This document shows, piece by piece, positions 38,124 through 46,252 of a DNA stretch of 64,000 bases (positions within the stretch are counted from its first letter, which is position 1; each line of letters begins with the position of its first letter). Position numbers and translations under genes: made by a program. The notes under the pieces are model-generated. The model made no database searches. It was not told the DNA's origin and saw nothing but the letters and a program-made list of their open reading frames with translations. Location of the stretch: contig CAVOGY010000007.1 of assembly GCA_963695675.1 (NCBI GenBank), forward strand, positions 558,001 through 622,000, given 5' to 3'. This DNA comes from DASUPK01 sp963695675 (GTDB taxonomy: Bacteria > Actinomycetota > Thermoleophilia > Solirubrobacterales > 70-9).

Positions 38124-39138
38124 CGACCGTCGCGGGCTGCAGCACCTTCTCCGCGAGCTCGACGCAGCGGTTCGCGTAGCCCCACTCGTTGTCGTACCAC
38201 GAGAAGACCTTCACGAACTTGCCCTCGAGGACCGTGGTCTGCTCGGCGTCGAAGACGGACGAGTGCGGGTCGGTGACGATGTCGGTCGAGACGATCGGGT
38301 CCTCCGTGTACTCGAGGATCCCGCTGAGGGGCCCGGCGGCAGCCTCCTTCATCGCCGCGTTGATCTCCTCGGCGCTGGTCTCGCGCGAGACGTCGCAGAC
38401 GAGGTCGACCAGCGAGCCGGTGATCACCGGCGCGCGGACCGAGATGCCGTTGAGCTTGCCCTGCAGGTCCGGCAGGACGAGGCCGATGGCCTTCGCCGCG
38501 CCGGTGCTGGTCGGGATCAGGTTGACCGCCGCCGCGCGCGCCCGGCGCTTGTCCTTGTGTGGCATGTCCTGCAGGCGCTGGTCGGCCGTATAGGCGTGGA
38601 TGGTCGTCATCAGCCCGCGCTCGACGCCGACCGTGTCGTTGAGGACCTTCGCCACGGGCGCCAGGCAGTTCGTGGTGCAGGAGGCGTTGGAGATGATGTT
38701 CTGCTGCTCGGGGTCGTAGTCGGTCTCGAAGTTGACGCCGAGTACCACGGTGATGTCGGGGTCCGTTGCCGGCGCGGTGATGATCACCTTCTTCGCGCCG
38801 GCATCGAGGTGCTTCTGCGCCTCCTCCCGTTTCGTGAACAGTCCGGTGGACTCGATCACCACCTCGACTCCCAAGTCCCCCCAGGGGAGGGCGGCCGGGT
38901 CCTTCTCGTTGAGCACCTTGAGCTCGGCACCGTCGACCCTGATGCCGCCGTCGGAGACCTCGACCTCGCCCGGGAAGCGCCCCAGGATCGAGTCGTACTT
39001 GAGCAGGTGGGCGGTCATCTCGGCGTCGATCAGGTCGTTGACCGCGACGAACTCCAGATCCGAGCCCGAGTCGAGGGCCGCGCGGAACACGTTCCGACCG
39101 ATGCGCCCGAAGCCGTTGATGCCCACCTTGACTGCCAT
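38116..39138 (-). CDS. gap: Glyceraldehyde-3-phosphate dehydrogenase
   Basis: 340 residues from ATG 39138 with AGAGGAGG upstream. NAD motif VGINGFGRIGRNVFRAAL, catalytic cysteine in SNASCTTNCLAPVAKVL, His in TTIHAYTADQRLQD, RARAAAVNLIPTSTGAAKAI and SWYDNEWGYANRCVEL at the end. It leads the operon. A TACTTT box (minus strand of 39179-39184) about 40 bases before the start is a candidate -10 for a conventional leadered promoter. Confidence 0.98.
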   Translation of the reverse strand: MAVKVGINGFGRIGRNVFRAALDSGSDLEFVAVNDLIDAEMTAHLLKYDSILGRFPGEVEVSDGGIRVDGAELKVLNEKDPAALPWGDLGVEVVIESTGLFTKREEAQKHLDAGAKKVIITAPATDPDITVVLGVNFETDYDPEQQNIISNASCTTNCLAPVAKVLNDTVGVERGLMTTIHAYTADQRLQDMPHKDKRRARAAAVNLIPTSTGAAKAIGLVLPDLQGKLNGISVRAPVITGSLVDLVCDVSRETSAEEINAAMKEAAAGPLSGILEYTEDPIVSTDIVTDPHSSVFDAEQTTVLEGKFVKVFSWYDNEWGYANRCVELAEKVLQPATVGA

Positions 39139-39225
39139 TGGAGGTCCTCCTCTAGGGATCAGACGGTTGCGTCCATTCAAAGTATCGAGCCGCGAGCCGG
39201 GCCGCCCCCGTGCTGGCCACGGAGA

Positions 39226-39588
39226 TTAGTTGTGAGCGACGCAGACTTCGACGAGATAGCCGTCGGGGTCGTTGAGCCGGCAGGCATAGTTACCCGGCCC
39301 GAACGAGGGTGCCGCGCCCGGCTCGGCGACGGGCTCGCCGCCGTTGGCGCCACCCGACTCGAACGAGGCCTTGACCGCCGGGATGCTCTTCGCGGGGAAC
39401 GAGATCTGGCCGTAGCCCGGTCTCTGGGTATCGGAGAGCTCGATGAAGAACTCGGCCTTGATCAGCCCCCAGCTGACGGAGTTCGCGGGCGCGTTGTGGC
39501 GGCGCCAGCCGAGTGGCGCCAAGATCGAGTCATAGAAGGCCCCGCTGCGTTCGAGATCTGAGACTTTGACGGCTGCGTAGTGGAGCAT
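39226..39588 (-). CDS. VOC-family (glyoxalase/dioxygenase-like) protein
   Basis: 120 residues beginning MLHYAAVKVSDLERSGAFYD, with two beta-alpha-beta-beta-beta units. ILAPLGW follows the first unit and YACRLNDPDGYLVEVC ends the second, giving a Glu near the C-terminus and His3 as possible metal ligands. Small members of this kind are lyases or resistance-type binding proteins; substrate unknown. It sits alone upstream of the glycolytic operon, where yvcK and whiA usually occur in actinobacteria. Confidence 0.8.
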   Translation of the reverse strand: MLHYAAVKVSDLERSGAFYDSILAPLGWRRHNAPANSVSWGLIKAEFFIELSDTQRPGYGQISFPAKSIPAVKASFESGGANGGEPVAEPGAAPSFGPGNYACRLNDPDGYLVEVCVAHN

Positions 39589-39657
39589 CAGCTGGCAATT
39601 TCGGACGGGGACAATCCCTGCGAGACGGCCACCTTACATGGGAACCCGAGGCAAACG

Positions 39658-40425
39658 TCAGCGCCGCGGCTCCCAGCGAAAGAAGCGAACTGCGATCAGG
39701 AGGCCGAACAGCCCCCAGGCGGCGACGACGGCGAGGTCTCCGAGCTCGAAGCCCGAGCCCGTCGTGTGGGGGTCCCAGGCGGTGAACATCGCTTCGAAGA
39801 AGTGGCGGATCGGGAAGGCGTCGGCAAAGCCGAGGACGCCGCTTGGGAGCTCATCCTGGGGGATGAAGACACCAGATAGGAAGTAGAGCGGGAGCACCGT
39901 CGCGTTGGTCACGGCCGGCGCGGCCTCCGCCGTCGGGATCACGGCGGCGAGGGCGAAGCCGAGGCAGGAGAAGGAGAAAGCGCCGACCGCGAGGGTGACG
40001 AGCACCGCCGGCATCGTGTGCGTGGGGATGTCGACGCCATAGATCAGCGCGCCGATCACGCTGACCAGCGCCACCATGATCAACGAGATCACCAGTGAGT
40101 TCCCGACCCGGCCGGCAACGAATGCGGCGGGTGGCAGAGGCGTTCCGCGCACCCGCTTGAGCTGACCGGCCTCGCGCTCCGCGGGCAGGTTGGTCGCCAG
40201 CTTGACCGTCGTCGCCGAGATGACGGCGAGGGTGAGAATCGCCGGCACGTAATAGGTGGCGCCTCTGACGTTGAGCCCCGAGATCTCGTTGTTCTCGAAG
40301 ACGGTGGCGAGGATGAACAGGAAGATCAGCGGCAGCATCGCCGTGAAGAAGACGGCCGCCCCGTTGCGCCAGAAGACCTTCTGGTCGAAGCGAAACTGAT
40401 GGAGGACGAGGGCCGCGCCGCTCAA
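39658..40425 (-). CDS. ABC-2 type exporter permease
   Basis: 255 residues with six membrane helices: AAVFFTAMLPLIFLFILATV, YYVPAILTLAVISATTV, VISLIMVALVSVIGALIYG, AVLVTLAVGAFSFSCLGFAL, TVLPLYFLSGVFIP and LAVVAAWGLFGLLIAV. The PAEREAGQLKRVRGTPLPP loop is typical of DrrB-like ABC-2 permeases. It overlaps the ATPase gene by four bases. Together they form a drug- or lipid-export pair; substrate unknown. Confidence 0.9.
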   Translation of the reverse strand: MSGAALVLHQFRFDQKVFWRNGAAVFFTAMLPLIFLFILATVFENNEISGLNVRGATYYVPAILTLAVISATTVKLATNLPAEREAGQLKRVRGTPLPPAAFVAGRVGNSLVISLIMVALVSVIGALIYGVDIPTHTMPAVLVTLAVGAFSFSCLGFALAAVIPTAEAAPAVTNATVLPLYFLSGVFIPQDELPSGVLGFADAFPIRHFFEAMFTAWDPHTTGSGFELGDLAVVAAWGLFGLLIAVRFFRWEPRR

Positions 40426-41357
40426 GCCGGACCCTCCCCCGCCCCGTCGGCCTGGTCGGTGAGCTCGAGGTAGACGTCCTCGAGGGTCGGGCGCCTGACC
40501 TGCAGCGCCGGCAGGCCGACGCCGCGTTCGGTCGCCCAGTTCGTCAGCTCACGCAGGACGGGCACCGGATCGTCAGCGTTCAGCGAGACCGTCCCGGCGT
40601 CGATCCTCGCGCGCGCGCCCACAGCCGCGGGCAGGTCGCCGGAGCTGATGCCCGCCGGGAGCCGGAAGCTGATTTCGGTGTGGGCCTCGTCCTCGCCGCC
40701 AAGCTCCTCGGGGCTCCCGGCCGCGACGATGCGGCCAGCCGTGATGATCGCGACGCGGTCGGCCAGGGCCTGCGCCTCGTCCATGTAGTGCGTGGTCAAG
40801 AAGACGGTCTTGCCCAGGTCGCGCAGGCCGCCGATCACGTCCCAGGCCTGGCGACGGGCCGAGGGGTCGAACCCGGTCGTCGGTTCGTCGAGGAAGAGCA
40901 GCTCCGGGTCGCCGATCAGGGCGAGGGCGACGTCGAGGCGCCTCTGCTGCCCGCCCGAGAGCTTCGATGTGCGGACGTCAGCCTTGTCGGTCAGGCCGAC
41001 GAGCGCCACCGTGTCGTCGACATCGCGGGGGGCCGCGTAGTAGCCCGCGTACTGCTCGACCGTCTCGTGCGGGGTGAGCTCCGGCACGAGGCGGGACTCC
41101 TGGAGCACGAAGCCGACCCGCTGGCGCCAGTCGCGGTCCGCGCGCTGCGGGTCGACGCCGAGCACGCTGACCTCTCCGTCGTTTCGCGTCCGGTAGCCCT
41201 CGAGGATCTCGACCGTGGTCGTCTTGCCGGCCCCGTTCGGCCCGAGGAAGGCGAAGATCTCGCCGGCGCCGACCTCGAGATCGATCCCCCGCACCGCCTC
41301 GAAGCCGTCGTAGGACTTGCGCAGGCCCTTGACGCTGATCACGGGCTCAGCGGTCAT
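40422..41357 (-). CDS. ABC transporter ATP-binding protein (DrrA-like)
   Basis: 311 residues. Walker A FLGPNGAGKTTTVEIL, Q loop FVLQESRLVPELT, signature SKLSGGQQRRLDVALALIGD, Walker B LLFLDEPTTGFDPSAR and the H loop TTHYMDEAQALADR, followed by a C-terminal DrrA-type domain (residues 230-311). Energises the downstream ABC-2 permease. Confidence 0.95.
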   Translation of the reverse strand: MTAEPVISVKGLRKSYDGFEAVRGIDLEVGAGEIFAFLGPNGAGKTTTVEILEGYRTRNDGEVSVLGVDPQRADRDWRQRVGFVLQESRLVPELTPHETVEQYAGYYAAPRDVDDTVALVGLTDKADVRTSKLSGGQQRRLDVALALIGDPELLFLDEPTTGFDPSARRQAWDVIGGLRDLGKTVFLTTHYMDEAQALADRVAIITAGRIVAAGSPEELGGEDEAHTEISFRLPAGISSGDLPAAVGARARIDAGTVSLNADDPVPVLRELTNWATERGVGLPALQVRRPTLEDVYLELTDQADGAGEGPA

Positions 41358-41373
41358 CGGGGCGCGATTCTAG

Positions 41374-41466
41374 GTGGCCCTCACTCCGTCCATTGTCAGG
41401 GTGGTCGAGTGGCGGATGTACGACTCGTTCGAGCAGGGGATGGAGGCCCTCGGCCTACAGCGCTAA
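41374..41466 (+). pseudogene. Orphan C-terminal tail of an NTF2/SnoaL-like gene
   Basis: A GTG-started frame of 30 codons whose second half reads RMYDSFEQGMEALGLQR-stop. Preceded by VVEW, this is the last strand and helix of SnoaL-like proteins (compare VHAYRDRSQALEAAGLRE in the intact gene at 32875). The rest of the domain is absent; upstream is the divergent ABC promoter. The stop overlaps the convergent rapZ stop by four bases. Probably a residue of a deleted gene between the ABC operon and rapZ. Confidence 0.5.
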
Positions 41467-42398
41467 CGCGCGGCCGGGCGGGGCTCGAGCTCCACGTCGC
41501 GGTGCACCACGCGGAGCTTGACGTCGTCCCGCTTGCTCAGCTCCCGCGCGATCCGGTCCGCGACGGTGACGGAGCGGTGGCGCCCGCCGGTGCAGCCGAT
41601 CGCGATGGTCAGATGCTGCTTGCCCTCGGCCACGTAGGCCGGGAGCAGGAAGTCGAGCAGCGGCATCAGGCGGCCGTAGAACTCACCCGCCTGGGTCCCC
41701 GATTCGACGTACTGCCGGACCGGCTCGTCGAGTCCGGTGAGTGGTCGCAGCTCGTCGACGTAGTGGGGATTGGGCAGGAAGCGGACGTCGAGGGTGAGGT
41801 CGGCGTCGAGCGGCGGTCCGTTCTTGAAGCCGAAGGTGAGGATCGTGAGCGCGAGCTGGTTCTCGCGCGTGTCCCGGCCGATCAGCTCGATCGCGATCCG
41901 GCGCCGCAGGGCCCCGCCGGTCAGCGCGGTCGTGTCGATCACCACATCCGCCCGCTCGCGCAGTGGCGCGAGCTGCACCCGTTCCGCGCGGACCCCGTCG
42001 ACGATCCGGCCGCTGCGGGCGAGCGGGTGCCTGCGACGGGTCTCGCTGTAACGGTGGAGCAGCGCCTCCTCGTCGGCCTCCAGGAAGACCACCTTCAGGT
42101 CCAGCCCGCTTGCCTCGAGCTCGTCGAGCACCGCCAGCAGATCCTCGAAGTACTCCCCGCCCCGCACGTCGGTGACCACCGCGGCCTTTTCGACGCCGCT
42201 CCCCTTGTGCTGGAAGAGCTCGCCGAGGCCCTCAATCATCCGCGGCGGCAGGTTGTCGACGCAGAAGTAGCCGCCGTCCTCGAACGCGGCGATCGCCTCG
42301 GACTTGCCGGCGCCCGAGTAACCGGTGATCACCACGAGCTCGACCCGCTTCTCGCCGGGTCGGGAGCCGTCTCCCCCTATTGACCCATCCTGTGCCAT
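41463..42398 (-). CDS. rapZ: RNase adapter protein RapZ
   Basis: 311 residues. Walker A VITGYSGAGKSEAIAAFEDG, the FCVDNLPPRMI segment, Walker B-like KVVFLEADEEALLHRYSETR, RRHPL, and the C-terminal domain with FLPNPHYVDELRPLTGLD and IAIGCTGGRHRSVTVAD. In enterobacteria it controls GlmS via an sRNA; in Gram-positives (YvcJ) it links to cell-wall precursor supply. It overlaps uvrC by one base. yvcK and whiA, its usual neighbours, are not downstream here. Confidence 0.95.
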   Translation of the reverse strand: MAQDGSIGGDGSRPGEKRVELVVITGYSGAGKSEAIAAFEDGGYFCVDNLPPRMIEGLGELFQHKGSGVEKAAVVTDVRGGEYFEDLLAVLDELEASGLDLKVVFLEADEEALLHRYSETRRRHPLARSGRIVDGVRAERVQLAPLRERADVVIDTTALTGGALRRRIAIELIGRDTRENQLALTILTFGFKNGPPLDADLTLDVRFLPNPHYVDELRPLTGLDEPVRQYVESGTQAGEFYGRLMPLLDFLLPAYVAEGKQHLTIAIGCTGGRHRSVTVADRIARELSKRDDVKLRVVHRDVELEPRPAAR

Positions 42399-44344
42399 CA
42401 GCCAGCTCTGTGAAGTTGTCGGTGAATCTCGCGAGCGAGCTTACCGGGCACCCCGGGCACCGCCTCGAGCTCCTCGCGGCTCGCCGTCAGCAGCCGGTCC
42501 GGCGAACCGAAGTGGCGCAGCAGCGCCCGCTTGCGCGCGGGGCCGACCCCGCGAACTCCGTCCAGCACCGACGCCGTCATAGCTCGGTCGCGGCGGCTGC
42601 GGTGGAAGGTGATCGCGAACCGGTGCGCCTCATCCCGCACCCGCTGCAGCACGCGTAGCGCATCGGAGCCCTTCTCCAACCGGATCGGCTCCTTGCGGCC
42701 GGGGACGAAGACCTCCTCGATCCGCTTGGCCAGGCTCACCACCGCGACGCCCCGCTCCGTGAGCGGCTCGAGCGCCTTCAGCCCGGCCGAAAGCTGGCCC
42801 CTGCCGCCGTCGATCACGATCAGGTCCGGGAGCGACGCGAAGCTCGCATCGCGGTCCGAGTCGTGCGGGGAGATGTCGGCCTGCTGGAGGTAGCGGCCAA
42901 GTCGCCGACTCAGCACCTCCTGCATGGCCGCGAAGTCGTCGGGTCCTCCGCCGTTCTCGCCGAACTCGCCGCGGATGCCGAACTTGCGGTAGTCGGACTT
43001 CTTCGGCGTGCCGCCCTGGAACACCACCATCGAGGCCACCGTGTGGGTCTCGCCGAGATTCGAGATGTCGAAGCCCTCGATCCTGACGGGCACTCGCTCG
43101 AGCCCGAGCGCCTCCTGGAGCGCCGAGAGCGATTCGACCCGCTGCTGGCGACGATGCTCGCGCCGCAGCTTGTCCTGGGCGAGGGCGAGCTTCGCGTTCT
43201 TCTCGGCGAGCTCGCGCAGCCGGCGCAGGTCCCCCCGGGACGCCACCCGGACCTCCACCTGCGAGTCGCGCTGGCTCGACAGCGCCTCAGCGAGCACGCC
43301 GGTGCGGTCCCGAAGCTCGGGCCCGACGATGACCCTGCCGGGCACCGCAGGCGCGGCCCCGTAGTACTGGAGCAAGAACGTCTCCGCGACCTCGCCGGCG
43401 TCGCGGCCGCCCTCCGCGCGCTCGCCGTCTTCGCCCGCCAGATAGAAACCCTGCCGCTCGGCCAGCACACCGTCGCGGACCTGGAAGACCTGCGCGTTCG
43501 CGTCGCTGCCCTCCACCGCCACGCCGATCACGTCGGCGCTGCCCAGCGAGCCCCCCGCCACCTGCTGCCGCTCCATCATGCTCCGGACCGCATTGAGACG
43601 ATCACGGAAGAGCGCGGCCCGCTCGAAGTCCTGCGCCTCGGAGGCCTCCTGCATCTTGTCCTCGAGGTCGCCGGCGATCTCCTTGTAGCGGCCCGAGAGG
43701 AAGCCCACGATCCGGTCGATGTTGCCCCGGTACTCCGCCTTGTCGATGTAGCCGACGCACGGAGCCTGGCAGCGCTTGATGTAGTAGTCGAGGCAGGGCA
43801 CGCCGGAGCGGCGGCCGGGCTCCGGCCCCTCGCAGGTCCGGTACTGAAAGAGCTTGCCGAGCAGGTCGAGCGTCTCGCGGACCCTCTTGGCGCTCGAGAA
43901 CGGGCCGAAGTAGGCGCGGTTGGGGCGATGGCGCTCGCGGGTGAAGTAGACCCGCGGGAACTCCTCGTCCAGGCTGACCCCGACGTACGGATACGACTTG
44001 TCGTCGCGAAGCCGGATGTTGAACCGAGGCCGATAGCGCTTGATGAAGCTCTGCTCGGCGAGCAGCGCCTCGGGTTCGTTCTCAGTGACGAGGAACTCGA
44101 TCGAGTCCGTGCGATCGATCAGCTCGGCGGTCCCGCCCAGGCCCGCGCCGCGCCCAGCCCCCTTGCCGGCGAAGTGCGACGCGACCCGCTTGCGGATCGA
44201 GTTCGCCTTGCCCACGTATAGGGCATCCCCCGCCCTGTCGCGGAAAACGTAGACGCCGGGGGCGTCGGGTAGCTCCTGGCGTTGAACCGACAGATCACGG
44301 GTCGCGCTGGCGCGCGCCCTCGCATCATTGCTGCTCTTGGGCAC
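42398..44344 (-). CDS. uvrC: Excinuclease ABC subunit C
   Basis: 648 residues. N-terminal GIY-YIG nuclease (DAPGVYVFRDRAGDALYVGK), the cysteine cluster in CEGPEPGRRSGVPCLDYYIK and CQAPCVGY, the UVR motif KMQEASEAQDFERAALFRDR, an RNase H-like second nuclease (IEGFDISNLGETHTVASMVV, DLIVIDGGRGQLSAGLKAL) and C-terminal helix-hairpin-helix pairs (LDGVRGVGPARKRALLRHFG). Makes the dual incision in nucleotide excision repair. TACCCT seven bases before the GTG suggests a leaderless promoter. No SOS box is seen in front. Confidence 0.97.
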   Translation of the reverse strand: MPKSSNDARARASATRDLSVQRQELPDAPGVYVFRDRAGDALYVGKANSIRKRVASHFAGKGAGRGAGLGGTAELIDRTDSIEFLVTENEPEALLAEQSFIKRYRPRFNIRLRDDKSYPYVGVSLDEEFPRVYFTRERHRPNRAYFGPFSSAKRVRETLDLLGKLFQYRTCEGPEPGRRSGVPCLDYYIKRCQAPCVGYIDKAEYRGNIDRIVGFLSGRYKEIAGDLEDKMQEASEAQDFERAALFRDRLNAVRSMMERQQVAGGSLGSADVIGVAVEGSDANAQVFQVRDGVLAERQGFYLAGEDGERAEGGRDAGEVAETFLLQYYGAAPAVPGRVIVGPELRDRTGVLAEALSSQRDSQVEVRVASRGDLRRLRELAEKNAKLALAQDKLRREHRRQQRVESLSALQEALGLERVPVRIEGFDISNLGETHTVASMVVFQGGTPKKSDYRKFGIRGEFGENGGGPDDFAAMQEVLSRRLGRYLQQADISPHDSDRDASFASLPDLIVIDGGRGQLSAGLKALEPLTERGVAVVSLAKRIEEVFVPGRKEPIRLEKGSDALRVLQRVRDEAHRFAITFHRSRRDRAMTASVLDGVRGVGPARKRALLRHFGSPDRLLTASREELEAVPGVPGKLAREIHRQLHRAG

Positions 44345-44351
44345 TATCTAG

Positions 44352-44357
44352 AGGGTA
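44352..44357 (-). promoter_or_regulatory. Leaderless-type -10 box TACCCT of uvrC
   Basis: On the minus strand TACCCT, seven bases, then the GTG of uvrC at 44344. The box lies in the short gap shared with the divergent enoyl-CoA hydratase gene. Confidence 0.45.
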
Positions 44358-44389
44358 GGGTCCCGGCACCCGCGCCCAGGAGGACGACC

Positions 44390-45238
44390 ATGACAGAGAC
44401 CGCTGAGACCGAGGTTCCGTCGCTGACCGGGGATCCGCCCGAGCTCGACACGCTCGAGATCGAGGTGGATGGCCAGATCGGGACGCTGACCCTGAACCGG
44501 CCGGACTACCTGAATGCGATGAGCCCCGACCTGATCGGTGAGCTCAGCGTCGCTGCCGCCTGGCTAGCCGACCGCGCCCCGATCCGGGCGCTGGTCGTGA
44601 CCGGGGCGGGTCGGGCGTTCTGCTCGGGCGGGGACGTCAACTGGTTCAAACGCGGCGTCACGGACGAGAGCGTCGACCTGCCCTCGGAGGTCCGGCGCGG
44701 CGCGGAGGCTCTGCACAACGCCATCGTCGACATCCGCCGCATCCCCTACCCAGTGATCGCGGCCATCAACGGACCGGCCGCGGGCGCGGGGATGTCGCTG
44801 GCACTATCGGCGGACATCAGGATCGCGTCGGAGGAGGCGTTCCTGGCAATCGCCTACGGCCGAATCGGGGCCGCTCCCGATGGCGGAATGACCTATTTCC
44901 TGCCCAGAGTCGTGGGTCCCGCCAAGGCGCTCGAGTTGGCGCTCAACGATCCCAACCTCGACGCAAACGCGGCGCTCGAGGCGGGGCTCGTCTCGGAGGT
45001 GGTGCCGACGGACCAGCTGCTCGGTCGTGCGCGGGAGAAGGCCGAGAAGCTCGCCGCCAAGGCGCCCTATTACGTGCGGATGACCAAGCGCCTGCTACAC
45101 GAGAGCATCGAGCACTCGATCAACGACCACCTCCAGCTGGAGCGCCATGGGATCGCTGACAGCATGGGCACCAACGACCTCCGTCGAGGCGTGACCGCCT
45201 TCTTCGCGGGCGAGCAGCCCACCTTCGAGGGCGACTGA
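44390..45238 (+). CDS. Enoyl-CoA hydratase/isomerase family protein
   Basis: 282 residues; AGGAGG at 44378-44383 sets the ATG at 44390. Crotonase fold: GTLTLNRPDYLNAMSPDLIG, the oxyanion-hole segment GRAFCSGGDVNWFKRG, PVIAAINGPAAGAGMSLALS and IGAAPDGGMTYFLPRVVG. The catalytic Asp-rather-than-Glu pattern around APDGG resembles PaaG/isomerase-type members more than classical hydratases. C-terminal ACTKRLL-like helix (RMTKRLLHESIEHS). Reaction type (hydration or double-bond shift) cannot be fixed from sequence alone. Confidence 0.88.
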   Translation: MTETAETEVPSLTGDPPELDTLEIEVDGQIGTLTLNRPDYLNAMSPDLIGELSVAAAWLADRAPIRALVVTGAGRAFCSGGDVNWFKRGVTDESVDLPSEVRRGAEALHNAIVDIRRIPYPVIAAINGPAAGAGMSLALSADIRIASEEAFLAIAYGRIGAAPDGGMTYFLPRVVGPAKALELALNDPNLDANAALEAGLVSEVVPTDQLLGRAREKAEKLAAKAPYYVRMTKRLLHESIEHSINDHLQLERHGIADSMGTNDLRRGVTAFFAGEQPTFEGD

Positions 45239-45307
45239 ATCAATCTCATCCGGCTCAGAGTCCGTAATAGAGTGAGCTGCCCTGGCGTCAAGCGAAAGGT
45301 GGCCTCG

Positions 45308-45745
45308 ATGAGACGAGCTTCAGCACTGATGGCCGTGGCGGCCCTGGCCGTGCTCGGCCTGGCAGCGTGTGGAGGCGGGGGCGACAACAACGGGACGACG
45401 GCCGCGGCGGCAGCGCCGGCAACTACGACCGCGACCGCCGGAGGCGGCGGTGGCGGCGGCTCGACCGTCGACATCTCGACGCCCTCCGGGGGCCAGCTCG
45501 CGTTCGACCAGAAGGACGTCAGCGCAAAGGCGGGCAGCGTCACGATCGACTTCGACAACACGCAGCCCCTCCAGCACGACGTCAAGGTGGAGGACTCCTC
45601 GGGACAGGAACTCGGCGGAACGGATCTGGTCTCGTCGGGGACGGCCACCGCGACGGTCAACCTGCAGCCTGGGACCTACACGTTCTTCTGCAGCGTGCCG
45701 GGCCACCGCGAGGCCGGCATGGAGGGAACCCTGACCGTCAAGTAA
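45308..45745 (+). CDS. Cupredoxin (plastocyanin/azurin-like) lipoprotein
   Basis: 145 residues. Lipobox in AVLGLAACGGGG, a Ala/Thr/Gly-rich spacer (residues 25-55) and a cupredoxin barrel. Type 1 copper ligands are visible: His in LQHDVKVED, then Cys, His and Met in YTFFCSVPGHREAGMEG. It carries electrons outside the membrane or stores copper. With the ccm genes in the window it may serve a respiratory chain using c-type cytochromes, which is inference only. ATG 45308 has GAAAGG upstream. Confidence 0.9.
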   Translation: MRRASALMAVAALAVLGLAACGGGGDNNGTTAAAAAPATTTATAGGGGGGGSTVDISTPSGGQLAFDQKDVSAKAGSVTIDFDNTQPLQHDVKVEDSSGQELGGTDLVSSGTATATVNLQPGTYTFFCSVPGHREAGMEGTLTVK

Positions 45746-45755
45746 CGCCGGGTAG

Positions 45756-46223
45756 TTACTCCGGGAGGGCTCGGCCGACCGAGTCCGCTACGCAGGCCGG
45801 CTTGTCCGAGCCCTCGACCTCGACCGTGAAGCGGGTGACGATCTGCCACCAGCCGCCGCCGACCTCCTCGACCTCAATGACCTCGGCGGTGCTCCGGATC
45901 CGTGAGCCGGCGGGAACCGGTGCGGGGAATCGGACCTTGTTCCAGCCGTAGTTCACCCCGAGTTTGAAGCCGCTCGAGCTGAGCAGCTGGAGTCGCATCC
46001 CCTCGATGAGCGAGAGGGTGAGGTTCCCATGCGCCACCGTCGTGCCGAAGGGGCTGTCCCTCTTTGCCCGCTCCACGTCGGTGTGGATCCACTGATGGTC
46101 CCCGGTCAAATCGGCGTAGGTGTCGATGTCCTGTTGGGTGACCTCGCGCCAGTCGCTCGGGCCGACCGTCTTCCCGCGCAGGGCGTTCAACCCCTCGATT
46201 CCCTCTACCTGAACTGTCGCCAT
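45756..46223 (-). CDS. MaoC-like (R-specific) enoyl-CoA hydratase
   Basis: 155 residues. Hot-dog fold hydratase with the signature TQQDIDTYADLTGDHQWIHT, the catalytic Asp and His, and TTVAHGNLTLSLIEGMRLQL. The family includes NodN-like and R-hydratase 2-enoyl-CoA enzymes feeding polyester or beta-oxidation side paths. Start: TAGGGT lies eight bases before ATG 46223 but only two before ATG 46229, so 46223 is preferred. It is convergent with the cupredoxin gene and divergent from the LivJ-like gene. Confidence 0.88.
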   Translation of the reverse strand: MATVQVEGIEGLNALRGKTVGPSDWREVTQQDIDTYADLTGDHQWIHTDVERAKRDSPFGTTVAHGNLTLSLIEGMRLQLLSSSGFKLGVNYGWNKVRFPAPVPAGSRIRSTAEVIEVEEVGGGWWQIVTRFTVEVEGSDKPACVADSVGRALPE

Positions 46224-46252
46224 CGTCATTCACCCTACCGGTCGCACCGAGT

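Noticed and set aside
45430..45475. GGCGGCGG run as a possible G-quadruplex or repeat element
   Set aside because: It codes for a Gly linker in the cupredoxin lipoprotein, and similar Gly codon runs occur after other lipoboxes here.
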